From SW10 sp965657795 (lineage in GTDB: Bacteria; Verrucomicrobiota; Verrucomicrobiia; Verrucomicrobiales; Akkermansiaceae): a DNA stretch of 59,861 bases. The stretch is taken from the NCBI GenBank assembly GCA_965657795.1, contig CBFHQJ010000018.1, positions 1-59,861 of the forward strand. Direction: 5' to 3'. Positions 51,978-59,861 of the stretch are shown piece after piece (position 1 is the first letter of the stretch; each line of letters begins with the position of its first letter). Position numbers and translations under genes: made by a program. The notes under the pieces are model-generated. The model saw only the letters and a list, made by a program, of their open reading frames with translations. It was not told the DNA's origin and did not search any database.

Positions 51978-52889
51978 TCACTCCGCGATTTGTCTCGTAA
52001 TCTCTAGCGCGATCGCGAGGGCATCGGCCCCCTGCTTGCCAGTCACCGCCGGAGTCTTGCCGTCGCGGACACTTTCCACAAAGGCGTTGAGCTCCAGTTT
52101 GAGCGGCTCATCTTTCTCAACTTCAACCCTCGCCTTTTGGATCGCCCCCCCTTCTTTCCAGAACATTTCCCCGGATTGTTCCTGATAATCGAGCGACAGG
52201 TAACCATCGTCCTGAAAAACGCGGATCTTCCGAAGCCTCTCGGGACTGATTCGGCTCGCTGTCACGTTGGCGACACATCCGTTCTCAAATCGAAGGCGTG
52301 CGTTGGCAATATCCTCGCTTTTCATCAAAACCGGAACTCCCACCGCATCAATGCTGGCTACCGGCGATTTGACGATGTGGAGGATGATTTCGAGGTCGTG
52401 AATCATCAAATCCAGAACCACTCCGATGTCGATACTGCGGTTCGGAAAGGGAGAAAGTCGGTGCGATTCGATGAATTTCGGGTGATTTAACTTTGCTTCG
52501 AGCTCCCGCATCACTGGGTTGAAGCGCTCGATATGTCCAATTTGCAGGATCCGGTCGTGTTCCTCGGCCAGCTCGACCAATTGCCTGGCTTCCTCCACAC
52601 TGGGAGCAATCGGCTTTTCCATAAGCACATGAACCCCGTGTTTCATAAGCGATCCGCCCACTTCGAGGTGCGCCACGGTGGGAACGGCAACGCTGGCGAG
52701 GTCACATGCTTCGGCCAATGCCTCCAGCGAATCGACCGCCTTGCCCCCGAATTCGTCGGCAACGGCTTGCGCTCGCTCCAAATCGGCATCATACACCGCA
52801 GCCAGCTCGACATCCTCGATCAAAGAGTAACATCTGGCGTGATTTCGCCCCATTGATCCCGACCCTGCTACACCAGCTCGCAATTTCAT
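51978..52889 (-). CDS. Gfo/Idh/MocA oxidoreductase, GnnA-like
   Basis: The Rossmann loop GVAGSGSMGRNHARCY opens the protein at the ATG at 52889 (303 residues); the frame is open to 53009, but that extension is not fold-like. The family Lys lies in MEKPIAPS (about 94-101). The motif GHIERFNP (about 119-126) is shared with UDP-GlcNAc 3-dehydrogenases (GnnA) that make the 2,3-diamino sugar of some lipid A, but the whole pathway is not seen here. Other UDP-sugar dehydrogenases also fit. It is divergent from the ABC transporter genes. Confidence 0.85.
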   Translation of the reverse strand: MKLRAGVAGSGSMGRNHARCYSLIEDVELAAVYDADLERAQAVADEFGGKAVDSLEALAEACDLASVAVPTVAHLEVGGSLMKHGVHVLMEKPIAPSVEEARQLVELAEEHDRILQIGHIERFNPVMRELEAKLNHPKFIESHRLSPFPNRSIDIGVVLDLMIHDLEIILHIVKSPVASIDAVGVPVLMKSEDIANARLRFENGCVANVTASRISPERLRKIRVFQDDGYLSLDYQEQSGEMFWKEGGAIQKARVEVEKDEPLKLELNAFVESVRDGKTPAVTGKQGADALAIALEITRQIAE

Positions 52890-53025
52890 GAGAAAAGACC
52901 TCGCAGATCCGCTGAAAAATACCAGCGAACTTTCTACTTGAAAAAAATCGTCTAACAACAAAATTCCCGAACAAGTTTGAGCGCCTCGACGCTTACAACG
53001 TGTATACATCGAATCTTATCATCCT

Positions 53026-53751
53026 ATGATTGAAGTTACTGGTCTCACAAAACGTTTTGGCCCCAAAGTGGCCGTCGACGATCTCTCGTTCTCAGTCAAA
53101 AAAGGCGAGGTCCTCGGATTTCTCGGACCCAACGGTGCCGGGAAGTCCACCACCATGCGCATGGTGACCGGATTTCTGCCCGTCACCGCTGGTGAAGTTA
53201 AGATTTGCGACATTTCGATGATCGGAAATCCCCAGGAGGCAAAACGAAAAATCGGTTATCTCCCCGAATCAGCTCCTCTCTATAATGACATGACAGTGCA
53301 GGGCTTCCTGAAGTTTTGCGCATCGATGCGAGGTCTAGGGGGAGCAGCCCGCCGCCAGGCCGTCGCCAAGTCGATCGAGACCTGCTTCCTCGAAAACGTA
53401 GCCCGCCAGTCCATCGGCACCCTTTCCAAGGGATACCGCCACCGCACCTGCCTCGCTCAGTCACTTTTGCACGATCCCGAAGTCCTCGTCCTCGACGAAC
53501 CGACAGATGGTCTCGATCCGAACCAGAAGCTGGAGGTTCGCAAGCTCATCAAGAATCTCGGCAAAGAAAAAGCCATCCTCTTCTCGACCCACATTCTCGA
53601 GGAAGTCACGGCAGCCTGCACCCGCGCGGTAATCGTCGACCAAGGAACCATCGTTGCAGATGGGACACCAAAAGAACTCGAAGCCCAAGGAGGTGGCTCA
53701 CTTTACGATCTCTTCCACAAGGTCACCACCTTTGAAACTCCGGCCGCCTAA
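53026..53751 (+). CDS. ABC transporter ATP-binding protein (GldA-like)
   Basis: Complete ABC ATPase of 241 residues. Walker A is GPNGAGKST at 34-42, the signature is LSKGYRHR (about 133), and Walker B is VLVLDEPTDGLDP (about 155). It is followed 27 bp later by an ABC-2 permease and then a GldG-family protein. Together they match the GldA/GldF/GldG group. In Bacteroidota these genes are linked to gliding; here, without other gld genes in view, an export role is all that can be said. Confidence 0.93.
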   Translation: MIEVTGLTKRFGPKVAVDDLSFSVKKGEVLGFLGPNGAGKSTTMRMVTGFLPVTAGEVKICDISMIGNPQEAKRKIGYLPESAPLYNDMTVQGFLKFCASMRGLGGAARRQAVAKSIETCFLENVARQSIGTLSKGYRHRTCLAQSLLHDPEVLVLDEPTDGLDPNQKLEVRKLIKNLGKEKAILFSTHILEEVTAACTRAVIVDQGTIVADGTPKELEAQGGGSLYDLFHKVTTFETPAA

Positions 53752-53778
53752 TTTGAACTCATTGAACGATCTTTCAAA

Positions 53779-54516
53779 ATGAACATGCTCACCATCTTCA
53801 AACGCGAGTTGACCAGCTACTTCACGCAGCCAACCGCATACGCCATCGTCATCGTCTTTGGTTTCCTCTCCTCGCTCCTCGCTTTTACCTTGGGGCAATT
53901 TTGGGCTGTGGCCGACGCCAGTCTCCACGGGTCTTTTTTTGTTTATCATCCCCTTCTGCTCATGATCCTCGTTCCCGCTGTGAGCATGCGCCAGTGGGCC
54001 GACGAGCATTACACCGGAACGATCGAGCTTCTCGGAACCTTCCCGGTCAAACTCGGCAGTGCCATCATCGGTAAGTTTCTTGCCAGCGCCGTGATCTGGG
54101 CGCTCGCTCTTGCACTGACCTTCCCAATGATTTGGACGGTCTCCTACCTCGGAGATCCCGACGGGTGGACCATTTTCTCGGGCTATCTTGGAAGCTTCCT
54201 GGTCTGCCTCACCTTCCTCGCAATCACGACTCTGGTCTCAGCCTTCACCCGCGATCAGGTCGTAGCACTGATTGTCTCGGTGGCCATTTGCTGTCTCCTG
54301 ACCATGATCGGCTGGGAGCCCGTCATCAACGAAGTGCGCCGGACCGGCCCCGAAGCCAAAGGTGCTGTCGAGCTGATGACGAGAATTGGTATTTTCAGCC
54401 ATTTCTTCGATGCAACCCTCGGTCGTATTTCCTACGCCAGTCTCATCTACCTGTTCGGTATTATTTCCGTCTGCCTTCTTGGCACCAACCTGGCCCTCAA
54501 ATCCCAGCGCGCCTAA
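53779..54516 (+). CDS. ABC-2-type permease (GldF-like)
   Basis: Six hydrophobic segments in 245 residues, beginning MLTIFKRELTSYFTQPTAYAI, which is a typical ABC-2/GldF start. A short FFVYHPLLLMILVPAVSMRQWADEHYTGT stretch (about 52-80) is family-like. It should form the membrane channel with the GldA-like ATPase. Its end is 35 bp from the GldG-like gene. Confidence 0.92.
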   Translation: MNMLTIFKRELTSYFTQPTAYAIVIVFGFLSSLLAFTLGQFWAVADASLHGSFFVYHPLLLMILVPAVSMRQWADEHYTGTIELLGTFPVKLGSAIIGKFLASAVIWALALALTFPMIWTVSYLGDPDGWTIFSGYLGSFLVCLTFLAITTLVSAFTRDQVVALIVSVAICCLLTMIGWEPVINEVRRTGPEAKGAVELMTRIGIFSHFFDATLGRISYASLIYLFGIISVCLLGTNLALKSQRA

Positions 54517-54551
54517 ATTTCTAATCTTCTTTTAAACCATCCTGAAAAATC

Positions 54552-56642
54552 ATGAATGTTTCAAAAGCTTTCGCCATTGGAGTCACCTCTCTTGGCTTCC
54601 TTCTTTTCATCCTCTCACAGTTCGTCGATTCCCTCAGCCCATACGCTTGGTATTTTGCGGTCGGTGGGTTCATCGCCCTCTCGTTTATCCCGAATAGCCG
54701 TCTCATTCGCGTCGGCTTTGCCACGGTTGCTTTCGCAGCCTTTGTCTTCTTCTTCACCGAGTTCATTTCCCGGACTGATCTAGGCAACAAGTCAATCGAC
54801 CTGACCGAAGACGAGCGTTACACCCTGACCGAGGGGACCCGCGCGATTCTCAGTGAACTCACCGAGCCCGTGACGATTAACTACTACGTCACCCGTGACG
54901 TTGATGGCACTCCCTCCGCCTACAAACGTCACATTCCCCGGGTGGATAGCTTTCTTCGCCAGATTCAGGGACTTGCAGCCGATGATTTGATCACCCTCAA
55001 TTTCATCGACCCCGAGCCCAATACCGACGAAGAAGACGCCGCTCTCCTTGATCAAGTGCAACAGATCCCAGTCACCCAGGATGACCAGTTCCTTTTCGGT
55101 GCTTCCATCAGCTCTCTGGATAAGAAAACGGTCATTCCATTCTTTGCGCCCAGTCAGGAAACGCAGCTGGAATTCCAGTTCATCAGCGCGATCGCCGAGG
55201 TCAGCCGTCGTGAGACTCCGGTCGTGGGGCTTGTCTCCGCACACAATCTCGCAATGGGTGGGCAAACCAACCGCGGTTGGCTTTTCTACCAGCTTCTTCA
55301 GCGTTCCTACGACATTGCAAACCTCGGCATGATGCCGACCGCAGCGCTCGAAACCGAGTATGAGAAGAGGAAGTGGGGAGACGCACCGGACTATCTTGAT
55401 CCGGAAAAAATCCCCGTCGTTCTCGTCATTCACCCTGCCGGCATTACTCCCGAGGCCGAGTTCACCCTCGACCAGTATATCCTCCGGGGAGGCACCGTCA
55501 TCGCCTGCGTTGATCCTCTCTCTCTCGTGGCCCAGCAATCCGGTCGTCCTCAAGTCCCGGGGATGCCTCCCCAAGGCGGAACTCCTCCTTCATCTTCCCT
55601 TCCCAAGCTCTTCAAGAAGCACAACATCGCTTTCAGAGAATCCCAGGTGGTCATCGACCGTGTCTATGCCCCCTCAAACAATCCCCGTATTCTGCTCCTG
55701 AATGAAGAATCCATGACGGTGAAAGACGATATCTCGCTTTCCAAGATTAAGAATCTCGCCTTCTTGATGTCCGGTGGATTTACCGGCGAAAATGGCAAGC
55801 CCATGGGCCCCGGACTTGATGTCCGAAAACTGGTTGAATCCTCCTATGAATACACCTTTGTCACCGATCAAACCCTCAACAGTCCCGACGCAGCCAACCA
55901 ACTCCGCTTCGCTTTGGGCAGTCGACGTGAAGGCGATGAAAAACAGACCTACGTGGCACTTCTGAGTGGAACCTTCAGCACCGCATTCCCCGATGGAGAC
56001 CCCTCCTCCAAAGAGGAGAGCAAAGATAATGCAGAAAAAGACGACGAAAAAGAGAAGCCCATAACCGAGGCCCTCGCGACCGGCATAGCCCGTGGAAATC
56101 TCTACCTCATCAGTGATTCCGATTTCCTCTATGATGGAATGGCTTACAATGCCCGCCGGATGTTCAACACCCAGGTCGTCGAACCGATCACCGGGAACGG
56201 AGCCTTCATGTTCAACATCCTCGATCAGGCCACCGGCTCAAGGCACCTCATTGGTGCACGTGCCCGGGCTGAAGTTTATCGCCCCTTCACTGTCCTCAAA
56301 GATCTCGAAGCTGAGTCCGAGAGGAAATCAAAAGAGAACCTCGATAAGCTTCAGGCCAAGGAGGAGCAAATTGAAAAAGAGTTCCAACAAATCAGATCAC
56401 AAATGTCCTCCGCACAGGAGGCCCAGATGTCGCCCGAGCTTCAAGCAAAGCGTGATGAATATATTAAGAACAAGGTCCAAATTCAGAAAGACCGCCGAAA
56501 AGAAAAGAAAGCTCACCAGGCCAAAGTTGATCTCCTGAAAGCTAACATTTTCTGGAGCAACATTCTCTACATGCCAATCGGCGTGATCATCATCGGCCTC
56601 TGTGTCTTCATCTGGCGCAAACAACAAACCAAAGCCCGATAA
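54552..56642 (+). CDS. GldG-family ABC-associated protein
   Basis: Three N-terminal membrane segments (about 8-75) precede a large periplasmic part with SIDLTEDERYTLTEGTRAIL (about 86-105), the family mark of GldG/ABC-transporter auxiliary proteins, and VIHPAGITPEAEFTLDQYILRGG. A coiled coil (about 580-665) leads to a last membrane helix (about 670-690, YMPIGVIIIGLCVFIW). Length is 696. It is the partner of the two upstream ABC genes and precedes the DUF4340 gene by 43 bp. Confidence 0.9.
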   Translation: MNVSKAFAIGVTSLGFLLFILSQFVDSLSPYAWYFAVGGFIALSFIPNSRLIRVGFATVAFAAFVFFFTEFISRTDLGNKSIDLTEDERYTLTEGTRAILSELTEPVTINYYVTRDVDGTPSAYKRHIPRVDSFLRQIQGLAADDLITLNFIDPEPNTDEEDAALLDQVQQIPVTQDDQFLFGASISSLDKKTVIPFFAPSQETQLEFQFISAIAEVSRRETPVVGLVSAHNLAMGGQTNRGWLFYQLLQRSYDIANLGMMPTAALETEYEKRKWGDAPDYLDPEKIPVVLVIHPAGITPEAEFTLDQYILRGGTVIACVDPLSLVAQQSGRPQVPGMPPQGGTPPSSSLPKLFKKHNIAFRESQVVIDRVYAPSNNPRILLLNEESMTVKDDISLSKIKNLAFLMSGGFTGENGKPMGPGLDVRKLVESSYEYTFVTDQTLNSPDAANQLRFALGSRREGDEKQTYVALLSGTFSTAFPDGDPSSKEESKDNAEKDDEKEKPITEALATGIARGNLYLISDSDFLYDGMAYNARRMFNTQVVEPITGNGAFMFNILDQATGSRHLIGARARAEVYRPFTVLKDLEAESERKSKENLDKLQAKEEQIEKEFQQIRSQMSSAQEAQMSPELQAKRDEYIKNKVQIQKDRRKEKKAHQAKVDLLKANIFWSNILYMPIGVIIIGLCVFIWRKQQTKAR

Positions 56643-56685
56643 GCCTCGAATCTCCTAGACTAACCACGAACCAGGCAAAGAAACC

Positions 56686-58137
56686 ATGTCACGACTTCAA
56701 CTTCTGATTCTCTGGATCCTCGCCTTTGGCGCAGGCATCTACTACTTCAACAGCAAGGATGTCCCCGACTCCATCAACCAAAAAACCGACCTTGAGGTCG
56801 GTTCAAAAATTGTTCCTCCCGATCTCATCGAGACCCTCGACGGTCTCACCGTGAAATCCGGTGAAGATCAGGTTTCGCTCAAGAAAATCGATGGCCGCTG
56901 GGTCGTCTCCGAAAAAGGGGATTTCCCGGCCAACTACGACTCCATGAGTCGCATCATGGGAGCACTGCGCGAGGCCAAAGTGGCACAGAGTGTGGTTGCT
57001 ACCGACGAATATTACGATCGCTTCAATCTCGATCCATCAGCCGAGGACAGTAATGAAAAGCCGGCAACCATAACCCTCCAGAAGGATGGTGAGGAATCCT
57101 CCGTTGTCTTCCTTGGTAAGACGCGTGAATCAACTGGAGGCGCCGGTGGAACCGCAGGACGATTCATTCGCTTGTCGAATGACGAGAGCGGCGTTTACGT
57201 CGTCCAGGAAAGCTTTGGCTTCCTTGGTGCTGATCCTAACAACTGGATCAACAAGTCTCTCATGCCACTCAAGGAGGGTGTCATCAAAATGGAAGTGACT
57301 GCTCCAAACGATGAGACCTTCAAACCATGGGCCGTTTCACGAAAAACAGTTCGGGATGACTTCGTCATCGAGGGCCTTGGTGAAAAAGAGGAAACCAAGA
57401 CGAACGAGACCACGATTCTGAAAAATGTCTTCGCGGGAGCGACCTTCATCGAACTTGTTTCCGATGGAGACTACAAGAGGCGCGCCAACGAGAAGGCGAC
57501 CCGTCAACTCAAGGCAACCGACTCCACCGGGACAACCTTTCTCATCACGATCACTCCTGAAAAGGAAAAAGAGGTCAAGGAAGAGAAGAAAGACGATGCG
57601 GCAGCTCCGACACCTCCACCGGCCATCAACTACCTTGTTTCTATCGAGATTCTGAATGGGCCTACCAAACCCGAGCCCCTCGATGAAAAGGCCAGCGTTC
57701 AGGAAAAGGCCGTCTATGCGGAGCGCGTCAACAACCTCGCCGACGTCTCAGCGAGTGTGAATCGAATGAGGAAGAACTACGAGGGCCGCTATTTCCTGGT
57801 GAGCAACACCACCGTTGCCAACTTGACCAAGAATCGCGGTGAGCTCATTCAGCCTAAGAAGGAAGAAAAAAAGCCAGTCACAGTAACAACTCCACCGATT
57901 CCCGTTCCAAAACCCGGTGCCGGGAATGGACCGATGGTTCCCGGAGGAAAGACACCCCCACCCCTGATTGCCCGGCCAAAGGGAAGCCAAAATAAGCCTA
58001 AAATCGAAGCGGTCACTCCTCCGATTCAGGTCCCTCCTATCCCCAAGAAGCCCAAAGCGAAAGACGACTTGGGAATTGGCGATACCCCTGAACCAGTCGA
58101 GAAACCAAAAGCCGACGCAGGCGAAGGGACCGAGTGA
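56686..58137 (+). CDS. DUF4340-domain protein with Pro/Lys-rich C-terminus
   Basis: One N-terminal membrane helix (LQLLILWILAFGAGIYYF) anchors a periplasmic part with DUF4340-like strands (VSLKKIDGRWVVSEKGDFPAN, near 66-86). From about residue 385 to 483 the protein turns Pro/Lys-rich with repeats such as PPIPVPKPG and PPIQVPPIPKKPK. That could span or bind peptidoglycan. It often follows GldG-type genes. A strong terminator comes next, so it ends the operon. Confidence 0.88.
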   Translation: MSRLQLLILWILAFGAGIYYFNSKDVPDSINQKTDLEVGSKIVPPDLIETLDGLTVKSGEDQVSLKKIDGRWVVSEKGDFPANYDSMSRIMGALREAKVAQSVVATDEYYDRFNLDPSAEDSNEKPATITLQKDGEESSVVFLGKTRESTGGAGGTAGRFIRLSNDESGVYVVQESFGFLGADPNNWINKSLMPLKEGVIKMEVTAPNDETFKPWAVSRKTVRDDFVIEGLGEKEETKTNETTILKNVFAGATFIELVSDGDYKRRANEKATRQLKATDSTGTTFLITITPEKEKEVKEEKKDDAAAPTPPPAINYLVSIEILNGPTKPEPLDEKASVQEKAVYAERVNNLADVSASVNRMRKNYEGRYFLVSNTTVANLTKNRGELIQPKKEEKKPVTVTTPPIPVPKPGAGNGPMVPGGKTPPPLIARPKGSQNKPKIEAVTPPIQVPPIPKKPKAKDDLGIGDTPEPVEKPKADAGEGTE

Positions 58138-58156
58138 AAATCTGATCTGACTCAGA

Positions 58157-58192
58157 AAAGGGCGCTTCCTGTCATTCACAGGGAGCGCCTTT
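58157..58192 (+). terminator. Rho-independent terminator
   Basis: AAAGGGCGCTTCCTGT and ACAGGGAGCGCCTTT form a stem of about 15 bp with one bulge and a 5-nt loop, followed by a T-rich stretch. It ends the Gld/DUF4340 operon. Confidence 0.85.
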
Positions 58193-58274
58193 CATTTCAG
58201 TCCCACCTCTGGCAAACGCATAAAACTTGCATTAACAGACTTGACTCGCTGAATCTCTGTCGCAAATTAAGCCC

Positions 58275-59144
58275 ATGAAAACATTGGCTCTGCTCTTCAT
58301 CCTCGGTCTTGCCGCTCATGGTCTTGATGTAGCTTCTCTCCACCCTCTGATCACCGATGCCGTCAAGCAAGTCGGCGGAGATCGAGTCGATGTTGTCGAA
58401 GTTGTCAAACCTGGAACGAACGTTCACAAGTTCCAGCCTCGGGCGTCCGACATCAAGAAAATGGCGAGAGCCCGCATCATCTTCGCCTCAGGCAAGAACC
58501 TCGAGCCTTACCTCGCCGATCTTCAGGACAATTTGCAAGCCCACCAGCTCATCGTTGAGGTGGGCAGAACAATCCCTTCTCAAAAGGTCTCCAAAAAGGA
58601 TCAAATCTATGCCTGCTGCCAGCACCACGCCGTGGGTGGAATTGATCCACATTGGTGGCACAACGTTCGCAATATGGAGCGGGCTGTTCGGGTGATCGAG
58701 AAAGAGCTCATACGATTCGATCCTGCCGGCAAGGCAATCTACACGGCCAACTCGAAGGCTGCCCGCGCGCGCCTTTCTCAACTTGATCGCTGGGTTAAGG
58801 GGCAGGTCGCAACAATCCCCCGCGGCAAACGCCACCTTGTCACCGCCCACGCCGCCTTCGGCTATTTTTGCAAGGGCTATGGTTTCAAAGCCAGTTTTGT
58901 GCAGGGCCTCAGTGCCCAAGGCGAAGTCTCTGCCACGCAACTGGCAGGCGCCATCCAGCAGCTTCGTAAAGAGGCCATCCCGATGGTGTTCCCCGAGCAG
59001 ACTGCCAACCCGAAGGTCCTTCAGCAAATCGCGAAGCAAACCGGAGCCAAGGTCGGAAAACCCCTCATTGCTGATGGGGCGACCAGGAGCTACCAGAGCA
59101 TGATCATGTCCAATGTGCAGAGCATCGTGGCTGGATTAAAATGA
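58275..59144 (+). CDS. znuA: Zinc/manganese ABC transporter substrate-binding protein
   Basis: A cluster A-I binding protein of 289 residues with a signal peptide (MKTLALLFILGLAAHG). Likely metal ligands are H51 in VHKFQP, His in GIDPHWW (about 126), His in VTAHAAFGY (about 193) and Glu in FPEQTANP (about 240). A short CCQHH loop (about 114-118) replaces the long His-rich loop often seen in ZnuA. ZnuA (zinc) is the best guess; manganese cannot be excluded. It is followed 4 bp later by a small exported protein and then the ATPase. Confidence 0.88.
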   Translation: MKTLALLFILGLAAHGLDVASLHPLITDAVKQVGGDRVDVVEVVKPGTNVHKFQPRASDIKKMARARIIFASGKNLEPYLADLQDNLQAHQLIVEVGRTIPSQKVSKKDQIYACCQHHAVGGIDPHWWHNVRNMERAVRVIEKELIRFDPAGKAIYTANSKAARARLSQLDRWVKGQVATIPRGKRHLVTAHAAFGYFCKGYGFKASFVQGLSAQGEVSATQLAGAIQQLRKEAIPMVFPEQTANPKVLQQIAKQTGAKVGKPLIADGATRSYQSMIMSNVQSIVAGLK

Positions 59145-59148
59145 TGCC

Positions 59149-59571
59149 ATGACCCGATCTCCTTTCCTGGCTACCCTGTTGCCCTTGGTTCCACTCGCGG
59201 CCTTGGGTTGGCCGCTTGCGAAGGTCATTAATCAAGATCCTTACCAACAGGTGGTGGCTGAAGAAGTCAGCGTGGGACCTCTTATCGCCGCATATCTTGA
59301 ACTCAAGGCATCTCATCCTTACGAAAAAGTGGCAGTGACCGTTGGCGATGCCACCTGGACTTTCAACGCCGATGAAGACGAGAAAGAAATCTATATTCCC
59401 AATGAAGAGAAAGTCTACCTCACGGTAAGAGCCACTTGGCCGGAGGGCACACCTGAATCGGCAATCCTCGTCAAACTGCTCCCAGATGAGCGACTCGACC
59501 GGAGCCATACTCTCTGGGGTTACCTCGAAGCCACCGAGGAAATTGAATTTGAATGGGATCCAAACAAGTGA
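59149..59571 (+). CDS. Small exported protein between znuA and the ABC ATPase, function unknown
   Basis: The first 20-25 residues (MTRSPFLATLLPLVPLAALG) are signal-peptide or membrane-anchor-like. The remaining 115 are a beta-rich domain with WTFNADEDEKEIYIPNEEKVYLTVRATWPEG. It has many acidic residues and no Cys or His cluster. The length is 140. It sits 4 bp after znuA and overlaps the start of the ATPase gene, so it is probably part of the metal-uptake unit. No family is recognised. Confidence 0.75.
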   Translation: MTRSPFLATLLPLVPLAALGWPLAKVINQDPYQQVVAEEVSVGPLIAAYLELKASHPYEKVAVTVGDATWTFNADEDEKEIYIPNEEKVYLTVRATWPEGTPESAILVKLLPDERLDRSHTLWGYLEATEEIEFEWDPNK

Positions 59572-59861
59572 GTCATGAGCACCATCAGCTCGACCTCACT
59601 GGCGTCGGGTATCGTTACGGAAACAAGGAAGCTCTGCGCGATGTTGCTTTCTCGGTCCATTGCGGCCAACGCCTTGCCTTGCTCGGTCCAAATGGAGCGG
59701 GCAAAAGTACTTTGATCCGTCTTCTCGCCGGACTTCTTCCCCAGCAATCGGGCGAAATTGAATGGCGCGAAAATCCGATCGCAAAGGCTCGCCGGGAAAT
59801 TGCCTACCTCCCGCAAGTCGACCAGCACCAACGCAACTTTCCGATTCGCGTCAAGGACGTG
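59553..59861 (+). CDS. ABC transporter ATP-binding protein of metal uptake (ZnuC-like), cut by window end
   Basis: The frame from the ATG at 59553 runs off the window after 103 codons. Walker A is GPNGAGKST (about 46-54) and the Q-loop follows in AYLPQ (about 88-92). A GTG start at 59568, overlapping the preceding stop as GTGA, is also possible. Position after znuA suggests ZnuC. The permease should lie beyond the window. Confidence 0.85.
   Translation, partial: MGSKQVSHEHHQLDLTGVGYRYGNKEALRDVAFSVHCGQRLALLGPNGAGKSTLIRLLAGLLPQQSGEIEWRENPIAKARREIAYLPQVDQHQRNFPIRVKDV

Noticed and set aside
58190..58275. A Zur-type operator before znuA
   Set aside because: No clear palindrome of the usual type was found; only an ACTTG direct repeat, too weak to call.

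Overview
The window reads as chromosomal DNA of a Gram-negative bacterium of the Verrucomicrobiota, probably class Verrucomicrobiae. That placement is inferred from gene content and protein style, not from a 16S gene. Supporting signs are lipid A synthesis (lpxA), lipoproteins with lipoboxes, menaquinone genes, several Gfo/Idh/MocA oxidoreductases and Tat-exported TIM-barrel epimerases, a DUF6807 protein, an animal-type haem peroxidase, a GldA/GldF/GldG plus DUF4340 exporter cluster, and weak or absent Shine-Dalgarno sites with occasional GTG starts. Base composition is moderate and even. I see no phage, insertion sequence, rRNA operon or CRISPR array. Genes are densely packed and no gene-free stretch exceeds about 220 bases.

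Layout. 1-3.2 kb (minus strand): voltage-gated-type K+ channel, menB, menA, STAS protein. 3.3-6.1 kb: exported helical-repeat protein and a convergent lipoprotein. 6.2-13.3 kb: a five-gene minus-strand sugar operon (xylA, xylB, TIM-barrel epimerase, two Gfo/Idh/MocA oxidoreductases) with a divergent PAS-AraC regulator. 13.4-15.3 kb: haem peroxidase whose signal peptide lies in another frame. 15.3-21.9 kb: SprT-like and M48 metalloproteases, MFS transporter, glnS, M20 dipeptidase, small membrane protein. 22-28 kb: glycosyltransferase, DUF6807 protein, Tat-signal epimerase-like protein, M16 protease. 28-34.4 kb: cinA, rsfS, tRNA-Ala, small coiled-coil protein, DCC thiol oxidoreductase, radC, lpxA, 2-hydroxyacid dehydrogenase, PfkB sugar kinase, then a strong terminator. 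34.4-40.5 kb: trypsin-like lipoprotein, CbiX chelatase with a separate Fe-S partner, small lipoprotein, RlmD-type methyltransferase, rpsA, tRNA-Arg. 40.5-51.8 kb: an ECF sigma factor, a 1244-residue membrane protein (anti-sigma-like N-terminus, twin STN-like repeats, VWA domain) and a 2302-residue repeat protein. 52-58 kb: a Gfo/Idh/MocA oxidoreductase and the GldA/F/G/DUF4340 cluster. 58.2-59.9 kb: zinc-type uptake genes, cut by the window end.

The most interesting locus is the ECF sigma / VWA-STN anti-sigma candidate / giant envelope protein operon (40547-51840). It looks like a dedicated cell-envelope sensing or assembly system. The giant protein repeats one beta-rich module about nine times and seems to be a fusion of two exported proteins, with a signal-peptide-like segment buried in the middle. 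The pieces are recognisable, but I do not know a described system with this combination.

Other points worth a second look are a palindromic intergenic repeat family found four times, the frameshift in the peroxidase gene, a split version of the DR2241-type CbiX/Fe-S protein, and a PAS sensor in place of a sugar-binding domain in the likely xylose regulator.
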